Shown here one piece after another: positions 1 to 8,641 of a stretch of 64,000 bases of DNA. Source of the DNA: Acidobacteriota bacterium. GTDB lineage: Bacteria; Acidobacteriota; Terriglobia; Terriglobales; Acidobacteriaceae. The DNA is taken from contig JABCZI010000006.1 in NCBI GenBank assembly GCA_013289765.1, positions 1 through 64,000 on the forward strand. Reading direction: 5' to 3'. Position 1 is the first letter of the stretch. Each line of letters begins with the position of its first letter. The notes under the pieces were generated by a model. It saw nothing but the letters and a program-made list of their open reading frames with translations. It was not told the origin of the DNA and made no database searches. A program made the translations under genes and the position numbers.

Positions 1-224
1 CTCGAGAGTGCGGATGGAAGCATGGCGACAGCGGCCACTCGGCGGGAGAACAAAACCTTGTTCAATGAAGCCAATGAAGAATCGACTTGACTCCGACCGG
101 CCTTCTCATGGAAGGCCATAGCGCTCATTGAGAATTGCCGCGTCCTAATAGTGACTGTTGCGACACTACCGATTCGGCTGAGAGCCTTGCTTCGGTCACT
201 CTAGCCCGGCTATTCTTCTCACCT

Positions 225-1697
225 ATGTCTACGCTAGTGGAGTGTGTGCCGAATTTTTCGGAGGGGTGTGACCCTAAGAAGGTTGACGCCATTGTTGCGG
301 CGATGCGGATGGATGGAGTGTATCTGCTGGATCGCGAGATGGACGCGGACCACAACCGCAGCGTAATTACGCTCGTGGGTGAGCGGGAGGCGATTCAGGA
401 GGCGGCGATTCGCGGGGTGGGGAAGGCCGCGGAGCTGATCGATCTGAATGCGCATAAGGGAGCGCATCCGCGGATGGGCGCGGCGGATGTGGTGCCGTTC
501 ATTCCCATCGATGGCGTGACCATTGAAGATTGCGTGGCCATGGCGAAGCATGTAGGCGAGGAGATTTGGAAGCGGTATCAGATTCCGGTTTATTTGTACG
601 AGGCGGCGGCGGCGACGCCGGAGCGGCAGAATCTGGAGAACATCCGGCGCGGGCAGTTTGAAGGGATCCGGGCGGAGATTGCGACGAATGCGGCGCGGAA
701 GCCGGATTTCGGCGAAGCGAGAGTGCATCCGACGGCGGGCGCGACGGTGGTGGGCGCGCGCAAGTTTCTGATTGCTTACAACGTGTTTTTGAATACGCCC
801 GATGTGGAGATTGCGAAGAAGATTGCGAAGGCTGTGCGGTTTTCGAGTGGCGGAATGCGGTTCGTCAAGGGTGCGGGATTTCTGGTGCGAGGGCTGGCGC
901 AGGTTTCGATGAATCTGACGGATTTTGAGCAGACTCCGGTGCATCGTGTGTTTGAAGCGGTGAAGCGCGAGGCATCGCGGTATGGAGTGATGCCGGTATC
1001 GAGCGAGATTGTCGGGCTGATTCCGAAGAAGGCGCTGGAGCAGGCGGCAGAGTGGTTTTTGCAGGTGGAGAATTTTGATTCGTCGTTGATTCTTGAAAAT
1101 CGGCTGACGGCTGTGATGAGTGGAAAGATGGCGGTGGGCGGATTGCGGGCGGGCGTGGAGCCCTTCATCGAGCAACTGGCTGCGCCGACGGCGACGCCCG
1201 GCGGCGGCAGCGCGGCGGCAGCGGCCGGGGCGATGGCTGCGGGCCTCGCGGGGATGGTGGCGTCGATGTCGCGCGGGAAGAAAGCGTATTTGCAATACGA
1301 ATCGCAGTTGAGCGCGGCGATCGCGCGGCTGGATACTTTGCGCGAAGCGTTGAAGGCGGCGGTGGATGCGGACGCGGAGTCATATGACGCGGTTATGAAA
1401 GCGTACAAGCTGGCGAAGGGCGATCCGGGCGGCGCGGACGCGCTAATTGATGCGGCGCTGAAAGTGGCGACCGAGGTTCCTCTTAGCGTGACGGAGAAGG
1501 CGCGTGAAGTTGGTCGCATTACGGAGAGCTTGTTCGCGATCAGCAATCCGAATATGAAGTCGGATTTGACGACGGCGGTGGCGTTGTCGCAGGCAGCGGT
1601 TACGGGCGGGCTGGCGAATGTGGAGATTAATTTGGGGTCGTTGAAAGATGAGGTGTTTAAGGCAGAAGTAAGGAGAAGAGTTGAGGCAGTGAGGTAA
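225..1697 (+). CDS. ftcD: Glutamate formiminotransferase / formiminotetrahydrofolate cyclodeaminase fusion
   Basis: This enzyme transfers a formimino group from formiminoglutamate (histidine breakdown) to tetrahydrofolate and then deaminates it to methenyl-THF. The 490-residue product starts with the family opening ECVPNFSEG. The two formiminotransferase subdomains fill about residues 1-300. From about residue 305 a cyclodeaminase domain is marked by the glycine-rich stretch around PTATPGGGSAAA. The order matches the animal bifunctional enzyme (about 540 residues). The frame is open from a TTG at 135, but homology begins at the ATG at 225, so that start is preferred; no strong ribosome binding site is seen. 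No other histidine-degradation gene lies in the window. The fusion is common in Acidobacteria (family knowledge). Confidence 0.93.
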   Translation: MSTLVECVPNFSEGCDPKKVDAIVAAMRMDGVYLLDREMDADHNRSVITLVGEREAIQEAAIRGVGKAAELIDLNAHKGAHPRMGAADVVPFIPIDGVTIEDCVAMAKHVGEEIWKRYQIPVYLYEAAAATPERQNLENIRRGQFEGIRAEIATNAARKPDFGEARVHPTAGATVVGARKFLIAYNVFLNTPDVEIAKKIAKAVRFSSGGMRFVKGAGFLVRGLAQVSMNLTDFEQTPVHRVFEAVKREASRYGVMPVSSEIVGLIPKKALEQAAEWFLQVENFDSSLILENRLTAVMSGKMAVGGLRAGVEPFIEQLAAPTATPGGGSAAAAAGAMAAGLAGMVASMSRGKKAYLQYESQLSAAIARLDTLREALKAAVDADAESYDAVMKAYKLAKGDPGGADALIDAALKVATEVPLSVTEKAREVGRITESLFAISNPNMKSDLTTAVALSQAAVTGGLANVEINLGSLKDEVFKAEVRRRVEAVR

Positions 1698-1725
1698 GGC
1701 TATAATCTATCCGTTGGAGGTCAGG

Positions 1726-2289
1726 ATGTCTGAGGAACTCCCACAAGAAACGCGCCAGACGGCCGTACCGCGGAATGGCCGATGGATGACAATCTTGATC
1801 GTCTCCGTCGGCCTATCGGTGCTCGGTGTTTTCTCATTTTTGAGATTGTCGAGAGCTCCTTCCCTCAGGTTGAGAACGTGTTTTCAGGACGTAAGTGGCC
1901 TCCGTCCCGATGCAAAGGTACGCTTGGCCGGTGTGGATATCGGGACGGTGCGAGAGGTCAAAGCTCAACCGGACAACAAAGCGTGCCCAGGCGGTGTCGA
2001 GATGGAGATCCAGACACCTTACGAATTGAAGATAGCCCAAGACAGTGTGGCATCGACAGCGACTGCAGGACTTCTCGGGGAAACTTACTTGGCGATTGAT
2101 GCCTCGCAAGCTTCCGGCCCGCCCGCGCGTAATGGTGACCAACTTCCTAGCAAAGAGAGTGTGAAGGTTACAGCCGAGACTGTGGTTCGAGCCGTGAAGG
2201 CCGTCGGAATTCTCAAAGAGTTTTCCGACGAGGAAAAAGACGGCACATCTGCGCCAACCAAGACTCCGCCGATTGAAAAAACGAAGTGA
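1726..2289 (+). CDS. MlaD/MCE-domain lipid transport protein
   Basis: A 187-residue protein with one N-terminal membrane anchor (about residues 23-41) followed by an MCE (MlaD) domain. The MCE signatures are seen as DAKVRLAGVDIGTVREV and TAGLLGETYLAI. MCE proteins form periplasmic rings that shuttle phospholipids between inner and outer membrane. Partner Mla/Mce ATPase and permease genes are not adjacent, so this is an orphan copy or works with a locus elsewhere. The start is ATG 1726, because GGAGG at 1716-1720 lies five bases upstream. A TATAAT at 1701-1706 in the short gap after ftcD may be a -10 element of its own promoter, although no matching -35 is clear. The C-terminal tail is charged and low in complexity. 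Confidence 0.82.
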   Translation: MSEELPQETRQTAVPRNGRWMTILIVSVGLSVLGVFSFLRLSRAPSLRLRTCFQDVSGLRPDAKVRLAGVDIGTVREVKAQPDNKACPGGVEMEIQTPYELKIAQDSVASTATAGLLGETYLAIDASQASGPPARNGDQLPSKESVKVTAETVVRAVKAVGILKEFSDEEKDGTSAPTKTPPIEKTK

Positions 2290-2305
2290 AACCGCTTCTT
2301 CGCTT

Positions 2306-3856
2306 CTAATCTCCCGCGATGGTGGCTGTGGCTGGGTGCACTCTGTTGCGAGAGTCCCACCAGGCTTCGACTCCCTGTTTGGCCAGCTTGAAGATTGTCC
2401 GGCGATTTTCTGAGATTACTTTCCACCAGGCGAAGCGGCCGAGCATGGGGAAGTAGATTCCGCGGAAGCACATGCGGGCGATGAAGATGTTGACGCGATA
2501 GCCGAGCGGTTGGTCGTCGAGCGAATCGACGGCCTGGGCGATGGCTTCTGGACCGTAGGCCTCGGACCAGCCATATTTCACTTCCGCGTGGGCTTCTTCG
2601 ATGCTCATCTTGAGTGGAGTGTGCGCCATGGCGAAGGGAATGAATTCCTGCCAATGCTTGGGGCGAGTTAGCCGGCCGGCGGCCGCGAGACGCTTCAGAA
2701 GCGGAGTGCCGGGGAGCGGAGTGAGCAAGCCAAAAATGGGCAGACCCGGCGGCCAGGTCCGGATCTGCTCGAGGGTACGTTCGGCCGAGCCGACGGTGTC
2801 GTTATCCATGCCAAAGATAAAGGATGTGATGGCGTAGACATTGCGCTGGGCCAGGCGTTGCAGAACTGCAGCGTATTCCTCGGGTTTGTTGAAGCCTTTG
2901 TTGACGTCTTTCAGATTTGCTGGGTCGATCGATTCCATTCCGATGAAAACCCATTTACCGCCGGAAGCGGCGATGAGGTCGACGAGTTCCTGATCGCGCA
3001 GGAGATTCGCGCTGATCTGGGCCACCCAATTGACCTGGGCTCCGGCGGCGATGATGTCGCGGAGTAGAGATTTTGTGCGCTTGATGTTGATGGCGAAATT
3101 GTCGTCGATGAAGAAGACGGCGATTTGACCTTTCTCTTTGGTGGCACGCGCCTTTAGCAGTAGAAGCTCGTTGACCACGCTTTCATTGGTGCGAAAGCGG
3201 ATGGAATCGCCGAAGAATCCGGTGACAGTGCAGAATTCGCATCCGTAAGGACAGCCGCGTCCGGATTCGACGGGAATGATGCGGAATGTTCCCCAACCGG
3301 TGCCGTGCTTTTGCAGCCATTTCTTGGCCCAGGCGGGAACCAGATTAAATTGATGAAGATCGATGGTGTCCCAAGGGATGATGGGATATTGCTTGAGCGA
3401 AGGCTTTAGTTCTTTTCCAGTGGCATCGACCGGAGAATAAACCTCTTGTAGTTGTCCGCGAGCGGCGTCATCGACAATGTGTGGCCAGGTATCATCGGCC
3501 TCGCCGAGAGCGACGGCGTCACAATGGCGCGAACCGCCATCGCGGCCCAGAGCTTCATCGGCCATCTCCGTGACATGCGGGCCGCCCATAACTACGGGCA
3601 CCCCGACGGCACGGACAGCGTCCGCCATGCGATAAGCTTTGGCAATCATGCGGGTCATGGCGCCGATGCCGACCAGATCAATTTTGTTTTCGAGGACGTA
3701 GCGGGCGATGCCGGCTTCATCCATCGGTTGAGCGTTGCCATCGATCAGTACGACTTCATGTTCGGAAGGGGTTAGGGATTGAAGAAGGAACATCCAAAGG
3801 TGAGGCATGAAATTGCGCGTAACCCCATTGTCGGGGTTGTACAGTAGGATCTTCAA
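2306..3856 (-). CDS. B12-binding-domain radical SAM protein
   Basis: A 516-residue protein. Residues 1-140 form a cobalamin-binding-like Rossmann domain (opening MKILLYNPDN, then VVLIDGNAQ and VVMGGPH). A radical SAM core follows with the cluster motif C202-x3-C206-x2-C209 (GCPYGCEFC). A C-terminal helical region rich in aromatic residues ends the protein. Relatives are cobalamin-dependent radical SAM methyltransferases and hopanoid, bacteriochlorophyll or lipid modifying enzymes; the substrate cannot be read from the sequence. It is convergent with the MCE gene, with only 16 bases between stop codons. Start and length agree with the family. Confidence 0.88.
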   Translation of the reverse strand: MKILLYNPDNGVTRNFMPHLWMFLLQSLTPSEHEVVLIDGNAQPMDEAGIARYVLENKIDLVGIGAMTRMIAKAYRMADAVRAVGVPVVMGGPHVTEMADEALGRDGGSRHCDAVALGEADDTWPHIVDDAARGQLQEVYSPVDATGKELKPSLKQYPIIPWDTIDLHQFNLVPAWAKKWLQKHGTGWGTFRIIPVESGRGCPYGCEFCTVTGFFGDSIRFRTNESVVNELLLLKARATKEKGQIAVFFIDDNFAINIKRTKSLLRDIIAAGAQVNWVAQISANLLRDQELVDLIAASGGKWVFIGMESIDPANLKDVNKGFNKPEEYAAVLQRLAQRNVYAITSFIFGMDNDTVGSAERTLEQIRTWPPGLPIFGLLTPLPGTPLLKRLAAAGRLTRPKHWQEFIPFAMAHTPLKMSIEEAHAEVKYGWSEAYGPEAIAQAVDSLDDQPLGYRVNIFIARMCFRGIYFPMLGRFAWWKVISENRRTIFKLAKQGVEAWWDSRNRVHPATATIAGD

Positions 3857-4204
3857 TATTCCCTGATTTCTTAAGCGCCCAAGACGTGAAGGATGGTGGG
3901 TGCGGTAGCGTACAGAGTATTGGAAGCATCTTACACGAATTGGGTTAGCTGGAAGGTTAAAATTACTAATGAACGGCGGCAGGCGGTTCCGAATTGGTCA
4001 CAGGGCTAGCACGTTCGGAATTGGCGTGAGACAAGGCATGAGGCTTAGAATATGAACACTGCGGTTAACGGGAAGGCTCGGCTCTGCATCTAAGCTTGCA
4101 AGACACCGGCACCTTTACGTTCATTGTTGTGTTGAAGAGAACCTGGTTCAAGAATCTGGACCAAGAGAACCGCTGCGAAACGATCTATGAGGACCCACTT
4201 TGTT
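3857..4204. other. Intergenic region between two divergent genes
   Basis: About 350 bases separate the radical SAM gene from the secreted-protein gene. The two genes diverge, so both promoters must lie here, but I see no convincing pair of -35 and -10 boxes, no tRNA-like fold and no conserved open frame. Confidence 0.5.
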
Positions 4205-5158
4205 ATGAAAACCGTTAAGGCTTGTCTAGTGTCTGTCGCGGGATGCGTAATCCTTGGGGCGCTGTGCGTGAGCGCCAATGCCATGCCGCTCAATTCGTCG
4301 GCGCGCGCGGTGGTTCCGGCGGACCTGCAGCAATTGATTTCGGTGGATTACCGGGCGTTGAAAGATTCTTCTACAGCGATGAAGTTGAAGGAGCAGGTGC
4401 TGCCGGAAAACCTGAAACAGTTTGAGAGTGCGTTGAAGAGCATTGGGATTGATCCTGACAAGGATGTGGATTCGTTATCGTTCGCGTCTTTTCGGACGCC
4501 CAAACAGGGAGTGAAAGCGGTCGGTGTGGCGGCAGGTTCGTTTTCGATGAAGGCGGTGCTGAAGAAGATGACGGCGCAGAAGATCAAGCCGCGGAAGTAT
4601 CGCACGTCGAATCTTTATGACATGGACGGCGGCATGGTGATGAGTTTTCTGGACGAGAGCACGCTGCTGTTTGGCGACCTAACCGCGGTAAAGTTCGCGC
4701 TGGACACGCGCGACGGAGAGATCCTGAACGTAGATACGAACGCGACGATGGCGGACATGATGTCGGAGGTGGATTCCTCTCCAGTGTGGAGCATTCTGGA
4801 TCAACTGGGAACGCAAAACGTAATGCGTGCGGCCCTGGGCGACGCCGCTAAGATTGCCGACTACGATACCATCAAGAAGCGCCTGCTGGGATCGCGTTAT
4901 ACCATGAACTTTACCAGTGGCGTGAACTTCGACCTTACTGTAGTTTCTTCCGATTCGGTGAGTGCCGCTACGCTGTCATCGCTGGTGAAGGCGGGGCTTC
5001 TGTATAAGAAGATGAGCGCAAGCGCCGCGGAAAAAGTGGCGATGGATAATACCAGCGTGGACTCGGACGGCTCGAATGTGCAGTTCCACTTCAAGTCGAA
5101 CGATCAGCAGTTTCAGTCGCTGATGCACTCGGAGTTGTTTGCGGCAGTTTCGCACTAA
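4205..5158 (+). CDS. Secreted protein of unknown function
   Basis: A protein of about 317 residues with a classical signal peptide (MKTVKACLVSVAGCVILGA, predicted cleavage after ANA). The mature part is mixed alpha/beta, without cysteine clusters or recognisable catalytic motifs. It contains pieces such as LQQLISVDYRALKDSSTAMKLKEQ and the Asp/Lys-rich segment SIGIDPDKDVDSL, which recall acidobacterial exported proteins of unknown role. An in-frame ATG at 4187 would add six residues; ATG 4205 gives the neater signal peptide. The gene stands alone and is followed by a strong intrinsic terminator. No function is assigned. Confidence 0.75.
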   Translation: MKTVKACLVSVAGCVILGALCVSANAMPLNSSARAVVPADLQQLISVDYRALKDSSTAMKLKEQVLPENLKQFESALKSIGIDPDKDVDSLSFASFRTPKQGVKAVGVAAGSFSMKAVLKKMTAQKIKPRKYRTSNLYDMDGGMVMSFLDESTLLFGDLTAVKFALDTRDGEILNVDTNATMADMMSEVDSSPVWSILDQLGTQNVMRAALGDAAKIADYDTIKKRLLGSRYTMNFTSGVNFDLTVVSSDSVSAATLSSLVKAGLLYKKMSASAAEKVAMDNTSVDSDGSNVQFHFKSNDQQFQSLMHSELFAAVSH

Positions 5159-5176
5159 AGGCAAGCAAAACCTACC

Positions 5177-5221
5177 ACCAAGGCACCGGAGAAAACCGTG
5201 TCTTGGTGCTTTTGTTTTTTT
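5177..5221 (+). terminator. Rho-independent terminator
   Basis: A 10-bp stem (5177-5186 with 5198-5207, one G-U pair) and an 11-nt loop are followed by GCTTTTG and a run of T. It lies 19 bases after the stop codon of the secreted-protein gene. Confidence 0.85.
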
Positions 5222-5320
5222 GGGGGGGGGAATATCTTCGTTTGTCGACTACAAACCGAGACGACACGGCATTCATTGAAACGCCTTGCCAGGGTCATGA
5301 TTGCACGGGCAGGTAAGGGG

Positions 5321-5376
5321 TCCTTCGACTACGTATGATTGCCCTTCGGGAAATCGTACTTCGCTCAGGATGACAG
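5321..5376. repeat. REP-like palindromic element with CTTCGCTCAGG core
   Basis: An imperfect palindrome: 5333-5344 pairs with 5348-5359 around a TTC loop, flanked by CCTTCGACT and CTTCGCTCAGGATGACAG. A related sequence (CCTTCGACTTCGCTCAGG) occurs near 61,541. The element holds the left attachment repeat. Confidence 0.6.
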
Positions 5377-5377
5377 A
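5362..5377. repeat. attL candidate (16-bp direct repeat)
   Basis: The sequence CGCTCAGGATGACAGA is repeated exactly at 55174-55189. It lies 141 bp upstream of the integrase start, inside the REP-like element. Confidence 0.7.
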
Positions 5378-5434
5378 TATATCATAAAATTATGAAAATA
5401 ATAGATATAAACCTTTGATATTATCTGTACGAGT

Positions 5435-5493
5435 CCTGCACAGATACGTAGAGTCAATGACTTGCCAGAAAGATCTGCACGGAATCTGCACAG
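5435..5493 (+). promoter_or_regulatory. Putative integrase arm-type binding repeats (left end)
   Basis: Three same-strand repeats of consensus YYTGCACRG occur at 5435-5443, 5474-5482 and 5485-5493, just inside the left attachment repeat and upstream of the integrase. Three matching repeats lie just inside the right end. The role as arm sites is inferred from position and repetition. Confidence 0.45.
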
Positions 5494-5518
5494 GCCGAGT
5501 CAAACGATGGAGGCGAAT

Positions 5519-6946
5519 ATGGCATTCGTCACCGACAAATCGGAAATCAAGCCGGGCCTGATTCTCTTCCGGCGCGGCGACGTGGAGCATCGGATGTGGT
5601 ACTGCCGCATGAAGATGCCCAAGGCCGACCGTTACAAGACGGTTTCGCTCAAGACAACCGACATCGATGTGGCGCGGGAACGCGCCTTCGATCAAGACGC
5701 GGACATCCGATTCCGCTTAAAACATGACGTTCCTGTGTTCAACCATCCCTTCCGCGAGGTGGGGAGAGAGTATCTGCTGACCCAGGAGGCGCGGGCGAAG
5801 CGCGGAGAAATCAGCGCCGCGCGGCCCAAGAAGGTCCGCGCCGTCATCGAAGGCGCTCTAGACAGATATGTAGGATCAACGCAGATCCACCTTGTCGGTG
5901 ACGAGCTTTGGGGCGGCTACCCGGCATGGCGGCGAGAGAACGGCGAGGGTCGTCACAAGCGCAACGGCGTTCGGGAAGTCAGCGACGACATGGCGCAAGC
6001 CTTCGCCGATAAGGAAGCCGAGCGCCGCACCAAGGTTCAGCAGACCCTCGGCATCAGGGTTTTGAGACCGATTGACGTCAAACCTTCCGAAGGACGGGTA
6101 GTCCCTTATATCAGTGATTCCACCATCCGCTTTGAGATGTCCATTTTCGGTGCGGTGATGAGTTACGCTATCAAGAAACGCTACGTTCCCGCCAGCCAGC
6201 GTTTTGACGAGCGTCCGAAGCTCAAGTCCATGCGGCGCGACGAGTTCACGCTGGAGGAATACCGCAAACTCCACACGGTCGGAAGGAAGTGGATTGCTGA
6301 GGCTGAGAAACCTTCCAGCGTCTGGTATCGCACCATCACCTACAACATGATCCTGATTGCGTGTAATACAGGCATGAGGCCAGTGGAGATGAAGAATCTG
6401 CGCTGGCGCGACATCATGCCCGCGAAAGACCGTGATGGGCGTGAGATCGTTGTGCTGTTCGTGCAAGGCAAGAGCAAGTCGCGCAAGCTGGTGGCTCCTA
6501 GGAGCGTCGGAGATTATCTGGAGCGCATCCGCGTTATTTCCAAAGCCACGGAACCGAACGACAGAGTATTTACCAACGTCTCGGGCAAGCCTGCAAAAAC
6601 CCTTTACAGCTCGCTGATTGCCGACCTTCTGAACGAGGCGAATTTGCGCGAAGGCACGCAGGGCGTTCCTCGTTCGACGTACTGCTTCCGGCATACCTAT
6701 GCCACGCTCCGATTGCAGGAAGGAGTGGACGTGTATTTCCTCGCCGAGCAGATGGGAACTTCCGTCCACATGATTGAAAGCCACTACGGACACGTGAACA
6801 CCATCAAGCACGCCGACCGCGTGTTGCAGGGCATGGCGGGATGGGAACTGCCGCAACCGGAACCGGACGACACTAAGGCCAAGGCTTCAAAAGCGGCAGC
6901 GACCCGCGATCAGTCCAAAAGAGGTCAGCGCAACAAGCCGCGCTGA
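5519..6946 (+). CDS. Tyrosine recombinase (phage-type integrase)
   Basis: A 475-residue site-specific recombinase that would integrate and excise the element. The catalytic domain is complete: Arg I in TGMRPVE (about R287), a Lys in the beta-hairpin GKSKSRK, the box YCFRHTYAT with R391 and H392, and the nucleophile Y423 in ESHYGH. The first His of the HxxR box is Tyr, a variation tolerated in several integrase groups. The N-terminal 200 residues would be arm- and core-binding domains. The start is ATG 5519, because GGAGG at 5509-5513 is five bases upstream; an ATG at 5507 and a TTG at 5462 are less likely. The C-terminal tail is Lys/Ala/Arg-rich. It lies beside attL as integrases usually do. 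Confidence 0.92.
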   Translation: MAFVTDKSEIKPGLILFRRGDVEHRMWYCRMKMPKADRYKTVSLKTTDIDVARERAFDQDADIRFRLKHDVPVFNHPFREVGREYLLTQEARAKRGEISAARPKKVRAVIEGALDRYVGSTQIHLVGDELWGGYPAWRRENGEGRHKRNGVREVSDDMAQAFADKEAERRTKVQQTLGIRVLRPIDVKPSEGRVVPYISDSTIRFEMSIFGAVMSYAIKKRYVPASQRFDERPKLKSMRRDEFTLEEYRKLHTVGRKWIAEAEKPSSVWYRTITYNMILIACNTGMRPVEMKNLRWRDIMPAKDRDGREIVVLFVQGKSKSRKLVAPRSVGDYLERIRVISKATEPNDRVFTNVSGKPAKTLYSSLIADLLNEANLREGTQGVPRSTYCFRHTYATLRLQEGVDVYFLAEQMGTSVHMIESHYGHVNTIKHADRVLQGMAGWELPQPEPDDTKAKASKAAATRDQSKRGQRNKPR

Positions 6947-7477
6947 CCTGAACCTCCCCAAGCCGTCTTTTTGCCGGAGCCGCTGGCGGAGGCTGGCGCA
7001 GGGGAGGTAATCGTCCCAATGTCCGGTCCGGATTCTCCTCACTGAGATTGTTCTGATTTGCCGCTGCCCCGCTGGGGCGTTTTTAGCGGCAAATCTCCCT
7101 TGCACGTGCCCGCCGCTGGCGGCTGTACTTCGTGCAGCTCCAACCTCTTAGTGTCGGGGAAGGGGCCTGGTAAGGAAATGCTATGCTGCAGCTCCCTCCA
7201 ATAAGAGCCAGACATAGCTCCAAGTCATCCAGTTTCAAGCAGTATGGAAGCCGCGCGCGAGCGGAACCGGTAGTCCTCTCTGAAGTTCGACTGGTTACGC
7301 TAATATTCTCAGCGCGTTTGCCCTCCCCGCTCTGTCGAGTCTTGTCTTGACCCGGGAAAAAAATGGAGGAGAAACTGGACTTTCATTAACCTTGCATCCT
7401 TTGCATGCGTTTGAAAAAACTGGAGAACTTTCCGTCTGCCCCCGGTTTTTTCGCGACGTTTGTTTTAAGCTAAGGAT
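6947..7477. other. Non-coding region after the integrase
   Basis: About 530 bases without a supported gene. It holds the inverted-repeat terminator at 7058-7092; beyond that I see only short unrelated frames. Confidence 0.5.
7058..7092. terminator. Nested inverted repeat, probable terminator
   Basis: An inner hairpin GCCCC-GCT-GGGGC (7066-7078) is followed by GTTTTT, and an outer 8-bp pair TTGCCGCT/AGCGGCAA (7058-7065 with 7085-7092) encloses it. It could stop transcription from the integrase. Confidence 0.6.
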
Positions 7478-8224
7478 GTGAAGAACGAAATCGTTTCGAC
7501 GGACCCCGACGAAATCGGCGACTTTTGGGCGAAGGAGATTTATCCCTATCTTAAGCCGATAGTCGAGGCCGATTATCGGCAGCGGCCGTCCCCAATCGGG
7601 AGTGCCGTGCTGATTGGGTTCCGATCCAAGCAATATTTGGTGACAGCCGGCCACGTAATCGCGCCACACCTCGGAGAAACGGGTGCCCCTAAAGGGGCAC
7701 CCTACTGCTATCTTCCCGAGCAGATCGAGATCCGCGGACCGATTGACATCGTTGACGACCCTTTCGACCTCGCTCTTATAGAGGTGCCGGCTGCTCCCCG
7801 TCCTTGTCTTAGGCTCCCGCAACACCTTGCCCTGGACCTGCGCGATGGCGAGCTTTGCCTTTTTGTCGGCCTCCAGGCGCGGGAAAAGTCTTGGGACATA
7901 AACCCAGCACAAGCGACGATGCGGCCACGTCCGCTCTCTTACCTTGGCACCATCCGCAGGTCATCTCCTACGAGGTTCAGCATCGGCTTCAACGATAAGA
8001 ACCTCCGCCGCAGCGGCCGGAAATACGGCGCTATTGGGAAACTCAACGGCATCAGCGGTGCTGCGGTATACGTCCTGCGAAATGACGCCCCTAGGCTGGC
8101 CGGAATAGTCATCGAGTATCACCCGAGGCGATCAGAACTCATTGCTACGAGTGCGGCTGCACTCTGGGAGATGATGAGGCAGAAATCATTACAGGAGACG
8201 ACTTTACGAACGCGCTTCAGTTAG
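7478..8224 (+). CDS. Trypsin-like serine peptidase domain protein
   Basis: A 248-residue protein with a chymotrypsin-fold signature: His59 in VTAGHV, Asp97 in PFDLALIEV and Ser193 in NGISGAAV. No signal peptide or membrane segment is present, so it should act in the cytoplasm, like the trypsin-like effectors found in bacterial conflict systems. The start is GTG 7478; AAGGA lies too close to be an ideal ribosome binding site, so the start is uncertain. The gene ends directly before a group I intron/tRNA remnant, which suggests it entered with or next to that element. No partner gene is visible on its strand. A second trypsin-like gene lies 4.8 kb away on the other strand. Confidence 0.75.
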   Translation: MKNEIVSTDPDEIGDFWAKEIYPYLKPIVEADYRQRPSPIGSAVLIGFRSKQYLVTAGHVIAPHLGETGAPKGAPYCYLPEQIEIRGPIDIVDDPFDLALIEVPAAPRPCLRLPQHLALDLRDGELCLFVGLQAREKSWDINPAQATMRPRPLSYLGTIRRSSPTRFSIGFNDKNLRRSGRKYGAIGKLNGISGAAVYVLRNDAPRLAGIVIEYHPRRSELIATSAAALWEMMRQKSLQETTLRTRFS

Positions 8225-8244
8225 ACGGTCGAGGACGGCTGAAC

Positions 8245-8489
8245 GGACGTTGCGCAAAAGCGCTCGCTCCGGCTGAGCCAGCCGACTGGAAACAGAGGTG
8301 TTTTTCCGGCAATCCCGCCCTACGGGAAAACCTCATTCGCGTGGCAATCCCGAGCCAAAACGGGTGCAATCCAGCCGGGAAGATGTAGAGACTAGACGGG
8401 CAGCACCTAAGCCAAAGATCACCGAGGGACGGTAAAGGGATAGTCCAGACCGCAAACCGCTTCGGTCGGCGAAAGCTGTAGTCGGTAAG
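8245..8489 (+). ncRNA. Group I intron (tRNA-Leu type), 5' boundary unclear
   Basis: The catalytic core matches bacterial tRNA group I introns such as those of Azoarcus and Anabaena. A Q-like GGCAATCCCGAGCC lies at 8343-8356, an R-like GTAGAGACTAGACGG at 8385-8399 and an S-like AAGGGATAGTCC at 8435-8446. The P7 helix is visible as GACTA (8390-8394) pairing with TAGTC (8441-8445). Upstream hairpins (8252-8263 and 8271-8283) could be P2-type stems. The intron ends with G8489, directly before the tRNA 3' exon. The 5' splice site and the 5' tRNA exon could not be found in the preceding sequence, so splicing in cis looks impossible. Confidence 0.78.
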
Positions 8490-8543
8490 AAAATCCGCAG
8501 GGCTCAAAAGGCCTGTGTGAGGGTTCGACTCCCTCCGCCCGCA
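8490..8543 (+). tRNA. tRNA-Leu(UAA) 3' half (second exon only)
   Basis: The sequence begins AAAATCCGC, as expected for anticodon positions 35-38 plus the 3' anticodon stem when an intron splits U34 from A35. This is the classic position of the tRNA-Leu(UAA) group I intron. A long variable arm follows, then a perfect T arm (GAGGG-TTCGACT-CCCTC, 8519-8535), the acceptor strand CGCCCGC and discriminator A8543. CCA is not encoded, and a T-run follows. The matching 5' half (expected GCGGGCG...) is absent, so this is a remnant, probably left by an element that used a tRNA-Leu gene as its target. Confidence 0.75.
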
Positions 8544-8641
8544 CGACGTTTTTTTCTCAACACAACGGGTCCATTGGTGCAACTTGGATCGCGGGAATCC
8601 GTGCAGCTAAGTCCGCAACATTCTTCAACCGCCTTGTCTGT

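Noticed and set aside
1..90. Possible 3' end of a gene entering from the left, ending at a TGA
   Set aside because: Another frame is also open here, and the 29 residues show no recognisable pattern, so the claim cannot be supported.
234..1546. Long reverse-strand frames opposite ftcD
   Set aside because: They are antisense shadows of a GC-rich gene; the forward frame encodes a complete known enzyme.
5362..5377. The direct repeat could be only two members of a dispersed repeat family
   Set aside because: The shared core does occur in a third place (61.5 kb) in a variant form. However, the exact 16-bp identity, the integrase beside it, the matching arm repeats and the split palindrome favour true attachment sites. 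The doubt is reflected in the confidence.
8217..8582. Reverse frame of 121 codons
   Set aside because: It lies across the group I intron and tRNA half; this is typical antisense of structured RNA.
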